A stretch of 64,000 bases of DNA, from positions 4,742,148 to 4,806,147 of the forward strand of contig CP051228.1 in the NCBI GenBank assembly GCA_017792345.1, read 5' to 3'. This DNA comes from Mesoflavibacter sp. GTDB taxonomy: Bacteria; Pseudomonadota; Alphaproteobacteria; UBA8366; Aestuariispiraceae. Below the pieces are notes generated by a model, which was not told the origin of the DNA, did no database searches, and worked only from the letters and a program-made list of their open reading frames with translations. Below, in pieces: positions 18,938 to 26,954 of the stretch. The position numbers and the translations under genes are program-made. The number at the start of each line of letters is the position of its first letter. Position 1 is the stretch's first letter.

Positions 18938-19875
18938 ATTGGCCCGGGATTTCAGTGGAGAATGACGCGTTGAAGATAGTTGTCACCGCCGCGGTCAGTC
19001 AAATCGGCTATTGGGTTCTGCGGCGGGCCGAGGAAGCGGAGCATCAGGTCTTCGCAGGGTTCCATAGACGCAAGTTCGCGGCCCCGGTCGCCCAGGAAAC
19101 GTGGACCGGGATCGACCTGCAGCATCCTGCGCCCGGTTTGACGGAAGGGCCGATGGCCGGCGCGGATGTCCTGATCCATTGCGGCCCACCGCAATTCGCA
19201 CCGAACGCCGCACGTTTGGCTGCCGCGTTGAAATGCCGATCGGTAATTGCGTTCGGGTCGACATCGGCGGTCTACCACGACCTGCCGCGTCCTTTCGGCG
19301 ATCCGGTCAGGGCGGCCATGCTGCGCCGACTGGAGCAAGAGTTCTCGCAGGCCTGCGCCAACCATCGGATCGCCGGGACGCTTTTTCGACCGACCATGGT
19401 CTATGGGGCGGGCATGGACAAAAACGTGGCCCGTCTGGCCCGCATGATCGCCCGCAGCCCGCTGCTGCCGCTGCCCCGCCAGGCGGACGGGTTGCGCCAA
19501 CCGATTCACGCCGACGACATCGCCACCCTGGCACTGACAGCGGCGTCCGCCCCATCCTTTGGCGGGAACGGACAATGCCGGGCTTTCGACATTGCAGGCG
19601 GCGAACAACTGCCCTATCGCGCAATGGTCCGCCGCATAGGCGAGGCAATCGGCCGCCCGCCCCAGCTGGTCACGGTTCCGGGCTTCGAGCAGGTGATTCA
19701 CGCCGCATCGCTGATCCGGCCGTCGCTTTATCCCACTGTGAGCGCGCTCTACCGGATGCGCCTGGATCAGATCGCGGATAACGAACCGGCGGCCCGCGCT
19801 TTCGGGTTTTCGCCCCACGCCTTCACCCCGTCGGCGGACGCACTCTTGGCACCGATACACTTCTTGGCAAGTTAG
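18931..19875 (+). CDS. Degenerate extended SDR (NAD-dependent epimerase-like)
   Basis: 314 codons. The Rossmann start KIVVTAAVSQIGYWVLRRAEE has lost most of the GxxGxxG motif (AAVSQIG), and where YxxxK is expected, after FGSTSAVY, the sequence reads MLRRLEQEF. FRPTMVYGAGMDKNV and PIHADDIATLAL match the substrate-domain pattern of sugar epimerases. It may be a non-catalytic or divergent family member. The listed ATG lies inside the divergent lipoprotein gene; the TTG at 18970, directly before the first strand, is a reasonable alternative. Divergent starts overlap by 7 bp, so transcription must begin inside the neighbouring frames. Confidence 0.75.
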   Translation: MPYWPGISVENDALKIVVTAAVSQIGYWVLRRAEEAEHQVFAGFHRRKFAAPVAQETWTGIDLQHPAPGLTEGPMAGADVLIHCGPPQFAPNAARLAAALKCRSVIAFGSTSAVYHDLPRPFGDPVRAAMLRRLEQEFSQACANHRIAGTLFRPTMVYGAGMDKNVARLARMIARSPLLPLPRQADGLRQPIHADDIATLALTAASAPSFGGNGQCRAFDIAGGEQLPYRAMVRRIGEAIGRPPQLVTVPGFEQVIHAASLIRPSLYPTVSALYRMRLDQIADNEPAARAFGFSPHAFTPSADALLAPIHFLAS

Positions 19876-20006
19876 GGGCGTTCTACACCTGACGCGGCGG
19901 TAGAATGATTGGCGCGGAGGTGGGAGTCGGCCATACTTTCCGCCTTCACCGCGGTGGGGAATGCGGTGGCATACGGAATTGAACCATATGCTGGACAGGG
20001 GGAAGG

Positions 20007-20933
20007 GTGCGCAATTTTCCGTATTTTTTGATCGGCATGTTCGGGGCATCGCTTACCGGCATTCTGACCATTGTCGGCTTCATGTATTTCTTTAGCGACG
20101 CCCCGGAGGAAACCCCGGAGAAAGTCAGCACGAGCGTCCAGATCCCCAACACGTCCCAGAACGCTGCCCAACCGCAGCAGGCGGAAACCAGCGCGCCGGC
20201 GGTGGCGCAGCAGGCGTCGGCCCCCCCGCAGATCCGGCAGGTGGATTCCGTGCCCGCATCACTGCAGTACAAGATTTCGGAATGGAACGCCGTGTCCTTC
20301 TATTCCGGCTTCATCGATCGGATTGTCGTCGACGACGAGGACCGCACCGCCCAACAGGTCATCGATCTTCGTCGCGACAGTGTCATCACACTGACCGGGT
20401 GGGCCGGGCACTCCGAATTCGGTATGCGCACGCCGACCGTGCTGTTCAGCGTCTGTGACACGATTGTCGGTGTCACGACCGTTCAGGACCCCCGGCCCGA
20501 TGTGGCCGACAATGTCCATATGAACCTGACAACTGCCGGTTGGAAGGCGACTCTGGCGGCGGAGCACCTGCCGAAATGCGAGAATCCCGTGCTCGTCGCC
20601 TGGGCTCAGGCCCCGATCGGCTTCAATATCTTTCCGCTGCACGGGGGGCGCCTTTTAAACATGGTAGGCGGAGAGCCCCCTGCCTTCACCCTGACCAGCC
20701 GCTTCCGTCCGCCGCGCCATGACGAACGCAGTCAGCCGACGATGAAGACGATCGCGGTCAAAGCCAACGCGCTGCGGATTCGGCGCTGTCCGACCACGGA
20801 TTGCGCAGTGGTCGGACAGTTCAGCGCCGGCCAGTACAACGGCTTCGTCATCGAACGTGCGGGGGATTGGAGTCTCGTCCAAATCGACCAGCAGGTCGGT
20901 TGGGTCTCCGAAAACTACCTTTCGATCCAATAG
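20007..20933 (+). CDS. Membrane-anchored protein with C-terminal SH3b domain
   Basis: 308 residues from a GTG start preceded by GGACAGGGGGAAG. One N-terminal membrane helix (YFLIGMFGASLTGILTIVGF, about residues 6-27), then a Pro/Ala/Gln/Glu-rich linker to residue 85, a middle domain of about 130 residues with two Cys (VLFSVCDT and LPKCEN), and a bacterial SH3 (SH3b) domain from about residue 245 (IAVKANALRIRR to QVGWVSENYLSIQ). SH3b domains bind peptidoglycan or peptide ligands. A periplasmic wall-associated role is likely. The middle domain was not recognised. It stands alone, convergent with the transketolase gene. Confidence 0.8.
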   Translation: MRNFPYFLIGMFGASLTGILTIVGFMYFFSDAPEETPEKVSTSVQIPNTSQNAAQPQQAETSAPAVAQQASAPPQIRQVDSVPASLQYKISEWNAVSFYSGFIDRIVVDDEDRTAQQVIDLRRDSVITLTGWAGHSEFGMRTPTVLFSVCDTIVGVTTVQDPRPDVADNVHMNLTTAGWKATLAAEHLPKCENPVLVAWAQAPIGFNIFPLHGGRLLNMVGGEPPAFTLTSRFRPPRHDERSQPTMKTIAVKANALRIRRCPTTDCAVVGQFSAGQYNGFVIERAGDWSLVQIDQQVGWVSENYLSIQ

Positions 20934-20968
20934 CCCCGGACGGGGTCAGGCCCCTCGCCAGGAGCCGA

Positions 20969-21886
20969 TCAGGCGGCCGCCTGGGCGACGATCTTTTCCA
21001 CGCTGATCCCATGTTCCGCCAGGATATCGTCGTGGCTGCCATAGCAGTGCACGAACTCGTCCTTCAGCGTATGGGTGTCGATTCGCGCTGTCGCGCCGAT
21101 ATCCCAGGCCAATTGCTTGATCTCGGACGCCAGACCGCCGCGCGGCACCATCTCCTCGATGACGATGACATGCTTATGCGCCTTGATCAGGGCCGCGGCA
21201 CCTTCCTTGTCGAAGGGTTTCAGGGTGCTGGCGGCGACCAGGGAAACCGAACGGCCGGAATCGCGCAGTCGCTGGGCAACCTGGGACGCGTGGCGCATGG
21301 TGACGCCATAGGAAAGGATCAGCACATCGTCACCGGTCTGGATGCGGCGCAGCTTGCCGAAACGCCACGGATCGACCGCCCCTTCCGTCAGAACCGGCTC
21401 CCCGGCCTTGCCGAGACGCAGATAGACCGGCCCCTGGCTCTCCGCCGCGCAATATTCCGTGGCGGCCACGGTTTCCAGCGGATCGCTGGGCGCGATGACC
21501 GTCATATTGGGGATGGAGGCGGCGATGGCGACGTCTTCCTGGGCATAATGCGTGCCGCCCAGGGTCGAATAGATCACACCGCCGCCGATGCCGACCACCG
21601 TGACCGGCAGGTTCTGATAGCACAGGTCGTCGCGGACCATCTCAAACGGCCGGTACAGGCTGAAGGTCGCGATCGTATAGGCGAAGGGCCGCATGCCCTT
21701 CAGCGCCAGACCGGCACAGATACCGATCATGGCCTGTTCGGCGACACCGGTATTGATGAAGCGTTCGGGGAACTCTTCCCGGAACTTGCCCATGCTGCCC
21801 GCCGGTGAGATATCGGCGACGACGACATGGATGCGGGGGTCTTCGACGCCCTTGGCGTACAGCGTTTCCGCGAAATGATTGCGCAT
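20969..21886 (-). CDS. Transketolase, C-terminal (pyrimidine-binding plus C) subunit
   Basis: 305 residues, corresponding to the second half of transketolase. The Pyr domain includes FINTGVAEQAMIGICAGLAL, with the catalytic Glu (in VAEQ) that activates ThDP, and GGGVIYSTLGGTHYAQEDVA; the C-terminal domain has VSLVAASTLKPFD. GAGGAGC precedes the ATG. It pairs with the N-terminal subunit 28 bp upstream. Split transketolases occur both in archaea and in sugar-specialised clusters; here the context is nucleotide-sugar synthesis, not the pentose-phosphate pathway. Last gene of the nine-gene operon. The ketol donor and acceptor are unknown. Confidence 0.93.
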   Translation of the reverse strand: MRNHFAETLYAKGVEDPRIHVVVADISPAGSMGKFREEFPERFINTGVAEQAMIGICAGLALKGMRPFAYTIATFSLYRPFEMVRDDLCYQNLPVTVVGIGGGVIYSTLGGTHYAQEDVAIAASIPNMTVIAPSDPLETVAATEYCAAESQGPVYLRLGKAGEPVLTEGAVDPWRFGKLRRIQTGDDVLILSYGVTMRHASQVAQRLRDSGRSVSLVAASTLKPFDKEGAAALIKAHKHVIVIEEMVPRGGLASEIKQLAWDIGATARIDTHTLKDEFVHCYGSHDDILAEHGISVEKIVAQAAA

Positions 21887-21914
21887 CTTCGTAGCTCCTC
21901 GACGACCAGCCTGA

Positions 21915-22757
21915 TTAACCTGAAATTTCCGTCAGCTCGTCGAGCGCGGTCTTGTACTCTTCCGGATTGGGCGACCGGTAATGCCAGATCGGCACCCCTT
22001 CCATATAGGAAACGCCCTTGCCCTTGGTCGTCTTGCAGACAAGCGCGAAAGGTCCCTTCCCTTCGCGCGACGTGACCGCCTGGAACATCGCGGCGGCATC
22101 GTGACCGTTCACCGTCTCGCATTCCCATTGGAAGGCACGGAACTTGTCGTCCAGCGGATAGAAGCTGGGATGCGTCAGATGGGTCTGGCCGAGGCTCTGG
22201 AAGTTGTTGTTGTCGACCAGCATGACCAGATTGGTCAGCCCCAGGGACGACGCCATCATGATCGCCTCCCAAGTCGACCCTTCCTGGATCTCACCATCGG
22301 ACAGGATCGCATAGACGGTCGCGCCCGACTTCTTGTTGCGCTCCGCAATCGCCATGCCGACCGCCATGGCAAGACCGTGACCCAGGCTGCCGGTCGAGGC
22401 TTCGATGCCCGGTACGCCATAATCCGGATGCGCGCCCAATTCGCCATGGGCCGTGCAGTACCGGTCCAATTCGCCATTCGCCAGCACACCGAGATATTCC
22501 AGGATCGCGTATTGCGCCATGCAGCCATGGCCCTTGGACATCAGGAAGACGTCGTCGCTGGACCCGTCGTCCTTGCGCCGCATCAGGCCGTTATAGACGG
22601 TGTCCGCGATTTCCATGCACGAGAAGGCCGGCGCGATGTGCAGCGCCGTGACGGTCTGCGATACGTCCAGAATACGCCGGCGGAACCCCATGCAGCGCTT
22701 GCGGGACGCCGCGGCGTCGAAATCGTTGAGAAGCAGTGGTCGCGCGGTCGCGGTCAT
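21915..22757 (-). CDS. Transketolase, N-terminal (ThDP pyrophosphate-binding) subunit
   Basis: 280 residues from the ATG at 22757 after GGGGGACAT; a further in-frame ATG at 22841 would overlap the methyltransferase gene and is rejected. Residues show SKGHGCMAQYAILEYLG, STGSLGHGLAMAVGMA and the ThDP/Mg signature LSDGEIQEGSTWEA...LVDNNNFQS, the GDG-to-NN motif with Ser in place of the first Gly. It would form a heterotetramer with the C-terminal subunit. It lacks the C-terminal half and cannot act alone. Operon position directly behind the methyltransferase suggests the pair extends a sugar or sugar-phosphate intermediate (inference). Confidence 0.93.
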   Translation of the reverse strand: MTATARPLLLNDFDAAASRKRCMGFRRRILDVSQTVTALHIAPAFSCMEIADTVYNGLMRRKDDGSSDDVFLMSKGHGCMAQYAILEYLGVLANGELDRYCTAHGELGAHPDYGVPGIEASTGSLGHGLAMAVGMAIAERNKKSGATVYAILSDGEIQEGSTWEAIMMASSLGLTNLVMLVDNNNFQSLGQTHLTHPSFYPLDDKFRAFQWECETVNGHDAAAMFQAVTSREGKGPFALVCKTTKGKGVSYMEGVPIWHYRSPNPEEYKTALDELTEISG

Positions 22758-22791
22758 TGGGAATGTCCCCCGGATAGACGATGAAAAGCGA

Positions 22792-23460
22792 TTATTCGAA
22801 AACGATGAACCCGTAATCCCCGGTATATCCGTTGGTCTCATAAATCCAACGCCATTCCTCCGGTGAATAGAAGCTCTCGCAGGTCAGTTGCCAGTACAGC
22901 AGATTCACCTTCTCGCGTTCGCTGCGATAGGATTCCAGCATGATGTATTGCTTGTCGCCCTTGCCGACACGCGCAATCTCCTGAACCGATTTGAACAGGT
23001 CCATGATCTTCAGATTGTGCAGCGTCGTGAAGGAGATCACGAAGTCGAAGTGATCGTCCGGCCAGGGCAGTTCGCGGGCGTGCCCCTGAATCAGATTGTC
23101 ACGCACTTCTGGCTTCGCGTCGTCGATACCGTATTGCGAGATATCGATCCCATGCACTTCCACACCGGGGACGGCCTGGGTGAATTCATAGAGCAGATAG
23201 CCTTTGCCGCAGCCGACATCGAGAATGCGGTCGCCCGGCTTGATTCCGTAATGCTTCGCAATCTTCTCCGCGATCGGATACCAGCGCCCGTCATAGCGAT
23301 AGCCGCCATAACCGTATTGCCGTTCGCCGTCCCAGTAATCCCGGCCGAACTGCTTGGCCACCGTCGCACAGTCGGCCTTGTCGAACTCCACGACGCGCTG
23401 AACGTAATCACGCTTGGTGCTGTTATGCAGCGCGGAAACGAAATCGATTTCTTGAAGCAT
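22792..23460 (-). CDS. Class I SAM-dependent methyltransferase of the sugar operon
   Basis: 222 residues from the ATG at 23460, preceded by GAGGGGGA. SAM-binding motif I is ILDVGCGKGYLLYEF, followed by HGIDISQYGIDDA (acidic end of strand 2), GHARELPWPDDHFDFVIS (motifs II-III) and TLHNLKIMDL. The N-terminal part (YWDGERQYGYGGYRYDGRWYP) is Tyr/Gly-rich and typical of the methyltransferases found in such carbohydrate clusters. It could O- or C-methylate a nucleotide-linked sugar, but the substrate is unknown. Located between the LIC12192-type gene and the transketolase pair. Confidence 0.87.
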   Translation of the reverse strand: MLQEIDFVSALHNSTKRDYVQRVVEFDKADCATVAKQFGRDYWDGERQYGYGGYRYDGRWYPIAEKIAKHYGIKPGDRILDVGCGKGYLLYEFTQAVPGVEVHGIDISQYGIDDAKPEVRDNLIQGHARELPWPDDHFDFVISFTTLHNLKIMDLFKSVQEIARVGKGDKQYIMLESYRSEREKVNLLYWQLTCESFYSPEEWRWIYETNGYTGDYGFIVFE

Positions 23461-23485
23461 TCTTCCCCCTCGAACCGGCCTGAAA

Positions 23486-23947
23486 TCAGGCCGCGCGTAT
23501 GCCGGGCGCCAACCGTCCGACAATGTCGTCGGTATCGCGCTGCGCCAGTATCTGGCACAATTGCAGGACCCGTTCCACCCGGTCGACGTCGTCTGCCGTC
23601 CCGATCCGGTAATTCTCGACCGCCGCGAACAGGACGCTGCCGCGTTCCAGGACCCGGCGGTAGATGTCCCGGCGATGCTCTTCGGTGGGCGGCAGCATGA
23701 AAAGTGAATAAAGGATGACGCCCTGCCGTTCGGACATGGCGGATATCTCGGCATCCAGCATCAAATAGCAATTGTCGGACGCATATTCGGTCGTGCTGAG
23801 TTTGAACTGCAGTCCCTGACGCGATGCGAAATCTCGGTTCACCAGGTTCTGAATATGCTGCGGTATCCGGTCCCCGGCGATCGGGCGGCTGAAGATATAG
23901 CCGCGCGCCGCTTCCAGGGGATCGTTCTTCAGCGTGCCATCAGGCAT
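23486..23947 (-). CDS. Sporadic carbohydrate cluster protein, LIC12192 family
   Basis: 153 residues from the ATG at 23947, which overlaps the 2OG-oxygenase stop by 8 bp. The pattern GYIFSRPIAGDRIPQHIQNL, then TEYASDNCYLMLDAE, then GVILYSLFMLPPTEEHRR and a final helix with LFAAVENYRIG is the profile I recall for the LIC12192 family, a small protein seen only in carbohydrate clusters of scattered species. No catalytic motif is recognised. Tight coupling with the oxygenase and its constant company with transketolase, SIS and kinase genes imply a role in one sugar pathway. Family call from memory of the motif; function is unknown. Confidence 0.82.
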   Translation of the reverse strand: MPDGTLKNDPLEAARGYIFSRPIAGDRIPQHIQNLVNRDFASRQGLQFKLSTTEYASDNCYLMLDAEISAMSERQGVILYSLFMLPPTEEHRRDIYRRVLERGSVLFAAVENYRIGTADDVDRVERVLQLCQILAQRDTDDIVGRLAPGIRAA

Positions 23948-24752
23948 CACGGAAGCCTCCGGGAAGCTGATAGGCGATCCCGATCGCGCTGGCAGGCCGT
24001 AGGGTGATCGGTTCGAAAAACTCGCCCAGCCGCTTGTCGGCATAGGGCGTGAACACACCCTTGTAGCGGCAATTCATGCTCCACCGGGTCTCCGGCTCCG
24101 CATTCACCACATTGCCGTGCAGCAGGTTCTGATTGAAGACCATAACCTGCCCGTAAGCGATTTCGATCCAGACCAGATCGTCGCGGATATCCTCCATCAA
24201 GGCATCGGCATCGGGGTAGTTCTTCAGGGAATCCTGAACTTCCTGATTACGCTTCGGCGGCAGGATATACATCGCCTTGGTCCCATAGCAGTCGACCATG
24301 GGCGTCCATTGAACCACCTCGTAAGGCGAATCGCCGGACAGGACGTCGGCATGAACAGGCAGGATGGAGCTGTCGTCATCCGGCATCTGGATCGATAGGT
24401 TTACCCGGCGCTGCATCGCGATTTCATTGCCGACCAACATGCCCAGCACGGTGCGCGCCTGACTGAAATAGTCGCGGCGGAAGCCTTCCTGCTGGTTCAT
24501 CCGGTTGAACACGGTCAGGCGCAGGTCGTTCAATGTCTGGCCGGTAACGCGCGTATGGATTTCGTTCAGGAACACGCCGGGATCCGACGGCGCGTTCACC
24601 CCCAAATGATCGGCCGCGATCCCCGCAACCAGGGTTTGGATCCGATCCAGACCGGCGCGGTCTTCCGCGTCGCGGATGACATAGCCTTTGTCGAAAAATT
24701 CGGAAGTCAGCCGCCGCTCTTCGTCAGTCAGAAAATCGGTATTCAGTTCCAT
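23940..24752 (-). CDS. Sporadic carbohydrate cluster 2OG-Fe(II) oxygenase (PhyH-like)
   Basis: 270 residues. The iron site is visible: LPVHADVLSGDSPYEVV gives the HxD pair, and QNLLHGNVVNAEPETRWSMNC gives the distal His plus the Arg that would bind 2-oxoglutarate. PMVDCYGTKAMYILPP is characteristic of this cluster-specific branch. These enzymes are phytanoyl-CoA dioxygenase-like; here the expected substrate is a sugar or nucleotide sugar, hydroxylated or oxidised. It lies 18 bp after the SIS gene and overlaps the LIC12192-type gene. No member with known substrate is recalled, so the reaction is inferred from the fold only. Confidence 0.85.
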   Translation of the reverse strand: MELNTDFLTDEERRLTSEFFDKGYVIRDAEDRAGLDRIQTLVAGIAADHLGVNAPSDPGVFLNEIHTRVTGQTLNDLRLTVFNRMNQQEGFRRDYFSQARTVLGMLVGNEIAMQRRVNLSIQMPDDDSSILPVHADVLSGDSPYEVVQWTPMVDCYGTKAMYILPPKRNQEVQDSLKNYPDADALMEDIRDDLVWIEIAYGQVMVFNQNLLHGNVVNAEPETRWSMNCRYKGVFTPYADKRLGEFFEPITLRPASAIGIAYQLPGGFRDA

Positions 24753-24769
24753 CGGTCCGATACGCCTTT

Positions 24770-25378
24770 TCAGATGCCCTTCAAGGTGCCGGGCCCGTTC
24801 CAGCCCAGGAGCATATCTATGGCGGCCGAGAGCAGCATCATATGACTTAGCTCAACCGGACCGTATTCTTCGCTGGCGATATAGAAGTTCACGTCGCCCA
24901 GCTTGCGCAGCGGATTGTCGGGCTTGAAACCGCTCAAGGTGACGATCTTCATCCCCTTTTCCCGGGCGCTGTTACAGGCGTTCAGGATATTGGCTGAACG
25001 GCCGGAACTGGAGATCGCAATCAAAAGATCGCCCGCGCGGCCATGCAATCCGATCTGATGAGCATAGACCTGATCATAGCCCAGATCGTTGGACAGGCAG
25101 GTCAGCATGCCCGCATCGTTATGCGCGACGGCGGCAATCCCGCCGCGTTTGGAGAAATCGACCGACATATGGCTGGCGATGGCCGCGCTGCCACCATTCC
25201 CGACAATTCGCAACACCCCGCCGCCGGCCTTCAGTTCCGTCAGCAGGCGGCAGGCCGTCGCAAGCCCGTTATCAATCGATGCCGCCGTCCCGTCCCGATC
25301 GGTCGAAACCCCATCCCGCACCAAGGCAGACACTGTCTCGGCATAAGTCGCAATCGGGGTCAGGGCTGTCTCGGTCAC
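24770..25378 (-). CDS. SIS-domain phosphosugar isomerase (GmhA-like)
   Basis: 202 residues from a GTG start preceded by GGGAGAG. SIS fold: LRIVGNGGSAAIASHMSVDF binds the sugar phosphate, as GNGGSAADA does in GmhA; ISSSGRSANILNA is the second phosphate-binding loop; the C-terminal EYGPVELSHMMLLSAAID carries the Glu and His that match GmhA catalytic positions. GmhA converts sedoheptulose 7-phosphate into D-glycero-manno-heptose 7-phosphate. With a transketolase in the same operon, a heptulose or octulose phosphate substrate is plausible. No GmhB phosphatase was found in the window. Confidence 0.88.
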   Translation of the reverse strand: MTETALTPIATYAETVSALVRDGVSTDRDGTAASIDNGLATACRLLTELKAGGGVLRIVGNGGSAAIASHMSVDFSKRGGIAAVAHNDAGMLTCLSNDLGYDQVYAHQIGLHGRAGDLLIAISSSGRSANILNACNSAREKGMKIVTLSGFKPDNPLRKLGDVNFYIASEEYGPVELSHMMLLSAAIDMLLGWNGPGTLKGI

Positions 25379-25409
25379 TCTGTCTCTCCCATGCCGGAAC
25401 GGTTCGCCG

Positions 25410-26954
25410 CTATTTCAGAAGGCTGACAATCGATTTCAGCGTCGCCGTCTTCTCGACATTCTGGCGATGCCCGATATAGCTGGCCTTCAAGCCGCCGATA
25501 ATATTCCCGACGAAACCGACATCGCGCAATTGGCCGCCTGCGCGGGTCAATGCGGAGGCGACCACGAAGAAAGCATCGCCCGCCCCCATCGTATCGATCG
25601 CCGATGTATTGAAGGCCGGAACATGGACAATGCCGTTCTTGCGGCACCAGGCCATGCAGCCTTGCTTGCCCAGCGTGATGAAGATCTTCTCCGCATCGAT
25701 GCTGGCCGGAAGATCCTTGGTCAGAATGTCGTTCAGATCGCCATGCTTGCTGTGCACCGCCAGACGGCTTTCCGGCTCGTCGATACACACAAAATCGGCA
25801 CGGCGGTATTTGGTGACCGGATTGAAGCCTCGGTTGGCCGCGTTCGACTGGGTATTGATCGCCAGGAACTTGGCCTTCTCCTCCAAGAGTGAGATCAGCC
25901 CGTTGGTCAGCATGCCGTGTCCGAAATCACAGACGATGACCAAGTCATAATCGTCGATGCAATCGTTCAACTGCTTTTCGATGGCTGCCTGCCGTTGAGA
26001 ACTGATCGGGCGGTCATCCATGTAATAGATTTCGAACAGTTTCTGCATGCGGACCGGGTCGACATAGCGCCGCTTGCGGATCGTCGGCCGGCTGGAATGG
26101 GTATGCAGCAACAGATTCACATTGCCGCTGACATGCTTGCGTACGAAATCTTCGTAGCCGTCCTGACCGATACAGGTGATCACATCGACCTGTTCGCAGA
26201 AGCCGGCCAAATGGTTGGCCGCCGCCAGCACCCCGCCGGCGAACAGTTCTTTCGATTGATACAAAACGGCGAGGACGTTTTCCTTCGCCGATTTCTGCAT
26301 CGGATTGACGTATTGGTATTCGTCCAGAATGGTCTCGCCGATCAGCAGGACCTTATAGTCCTTCACCTTGTTGACCAGTGCGATCAGCTTCTCCGGAGAC
26401 ACTTCCTCCCGCATTTCCTCAAGGAAGGCCGTCACTTCGGAATCATGAGCCGAGAAGTGACGGTTGATCAGTTCCGACGAACTGAAGGTCAGTTCATCGG
26501 TAAAGACCAGGTTCCCGCCATGGCGTTCCACCATCTCGCGTTCGGCCTGGATCTTGCCGGTGATGTCGTCGTCGGCATTCGCGTAATCCGACCCTTTGAC
26601 GTAATAGGTCGGCTTGATCGCGTCCAACAGGGTCTCGGCGGAGGAATCGGGATTGATGCCCGACCAGTCGACGCAGGTCAGCGACGACAGCATCTCGGCG
26701 CGCAGGTCTTCGGGGAAAACCGGTCGGCCGGGGCCTTTGTTGACGAACTTGTCCGCGGTGACGGTACAGATCATCACATCGCCGAACTTCCGCGCCGCCT
26801 CCAGGTGGCGAACATGCCCCAGATGCAGAAGGTCGAAGACGCCATGCGCCAGAACGACCGACTGTCCTGCCTGCCGGGCCTTGGCGGAAATGGCACTCAA
26901 TTCATCGATGGTAAGGACGCGCGAACGCGCATAGGCGGACTTTGTCATAGTCAC
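25410..26954 (-). CDS. Nucleotidyltransferase-PfkB kinase fusion (HldE-like, reversed domain order)
   Basis: 514 residues from a GTG that overlaps the preceding stop (GTGA); an ATG at 26948 is the alternative. Residues about 30-165 are a cytidylyltransferase-like domain with LAHGVFDLLHLGHVRHL (the HxGH nucleotide-binding motif). Residues about 195-510 are a PfkB/ribokinase domain ending in AIDTMGAGDAFF, with the catalytic Asp. HldE, which phosphorylates heptose 7-phosphate and then adenylylates the 1-phosphate, has kinase first and transferase second; here the order is opposite. It would activate the operon's sugar as an NDP derivative. Nucleotide and sugar specificity are unknown. Confidence 0.88.
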   Translation of the reverse strand: MTMTKSAYARSRVLTIDELSAISAKARQAGQSVVLAHGVFDLLHLGHVRHLEAARKFGDVMICTVTADKFVNKGPGRPVFPEDLRAEMLSSLTCVDWSGINPDSSAETLLDAIKPTYYVKGSDYANADDDITGKIQAEREMVERHGGNLVFTDELTFSSSELINRHFSAHDSEVTAFLEEMREEVSPEKLIALVNKVKDYKVLLIGETILDEYQYVNPMQKSAKENVLAVLYQSKELFAGGVLAAANHLAGFCEQVDVITCIGQDGYEDFVRKHVSGNVNLLLHTHSSRPTIRKRRYVDPVRMQKLFEIYYMDDRPISSQRQAAIEKQLNDCIDDYDLVIVCDFGHGMLTNGLISLLEEKAKFLAINTQSNAANRGFNPVTKYRRADFVCIDEPESRLAVHSKHGDLNDILTKDLPASIDAEKIFITLGKQGCMAWCRKNGIVHVPAFNTSAIDTMGAGDAFFVVASALTRAGGQLRDVGFVGNIIGGLKASYIGHRQNVEKTATLKSIVSLLK

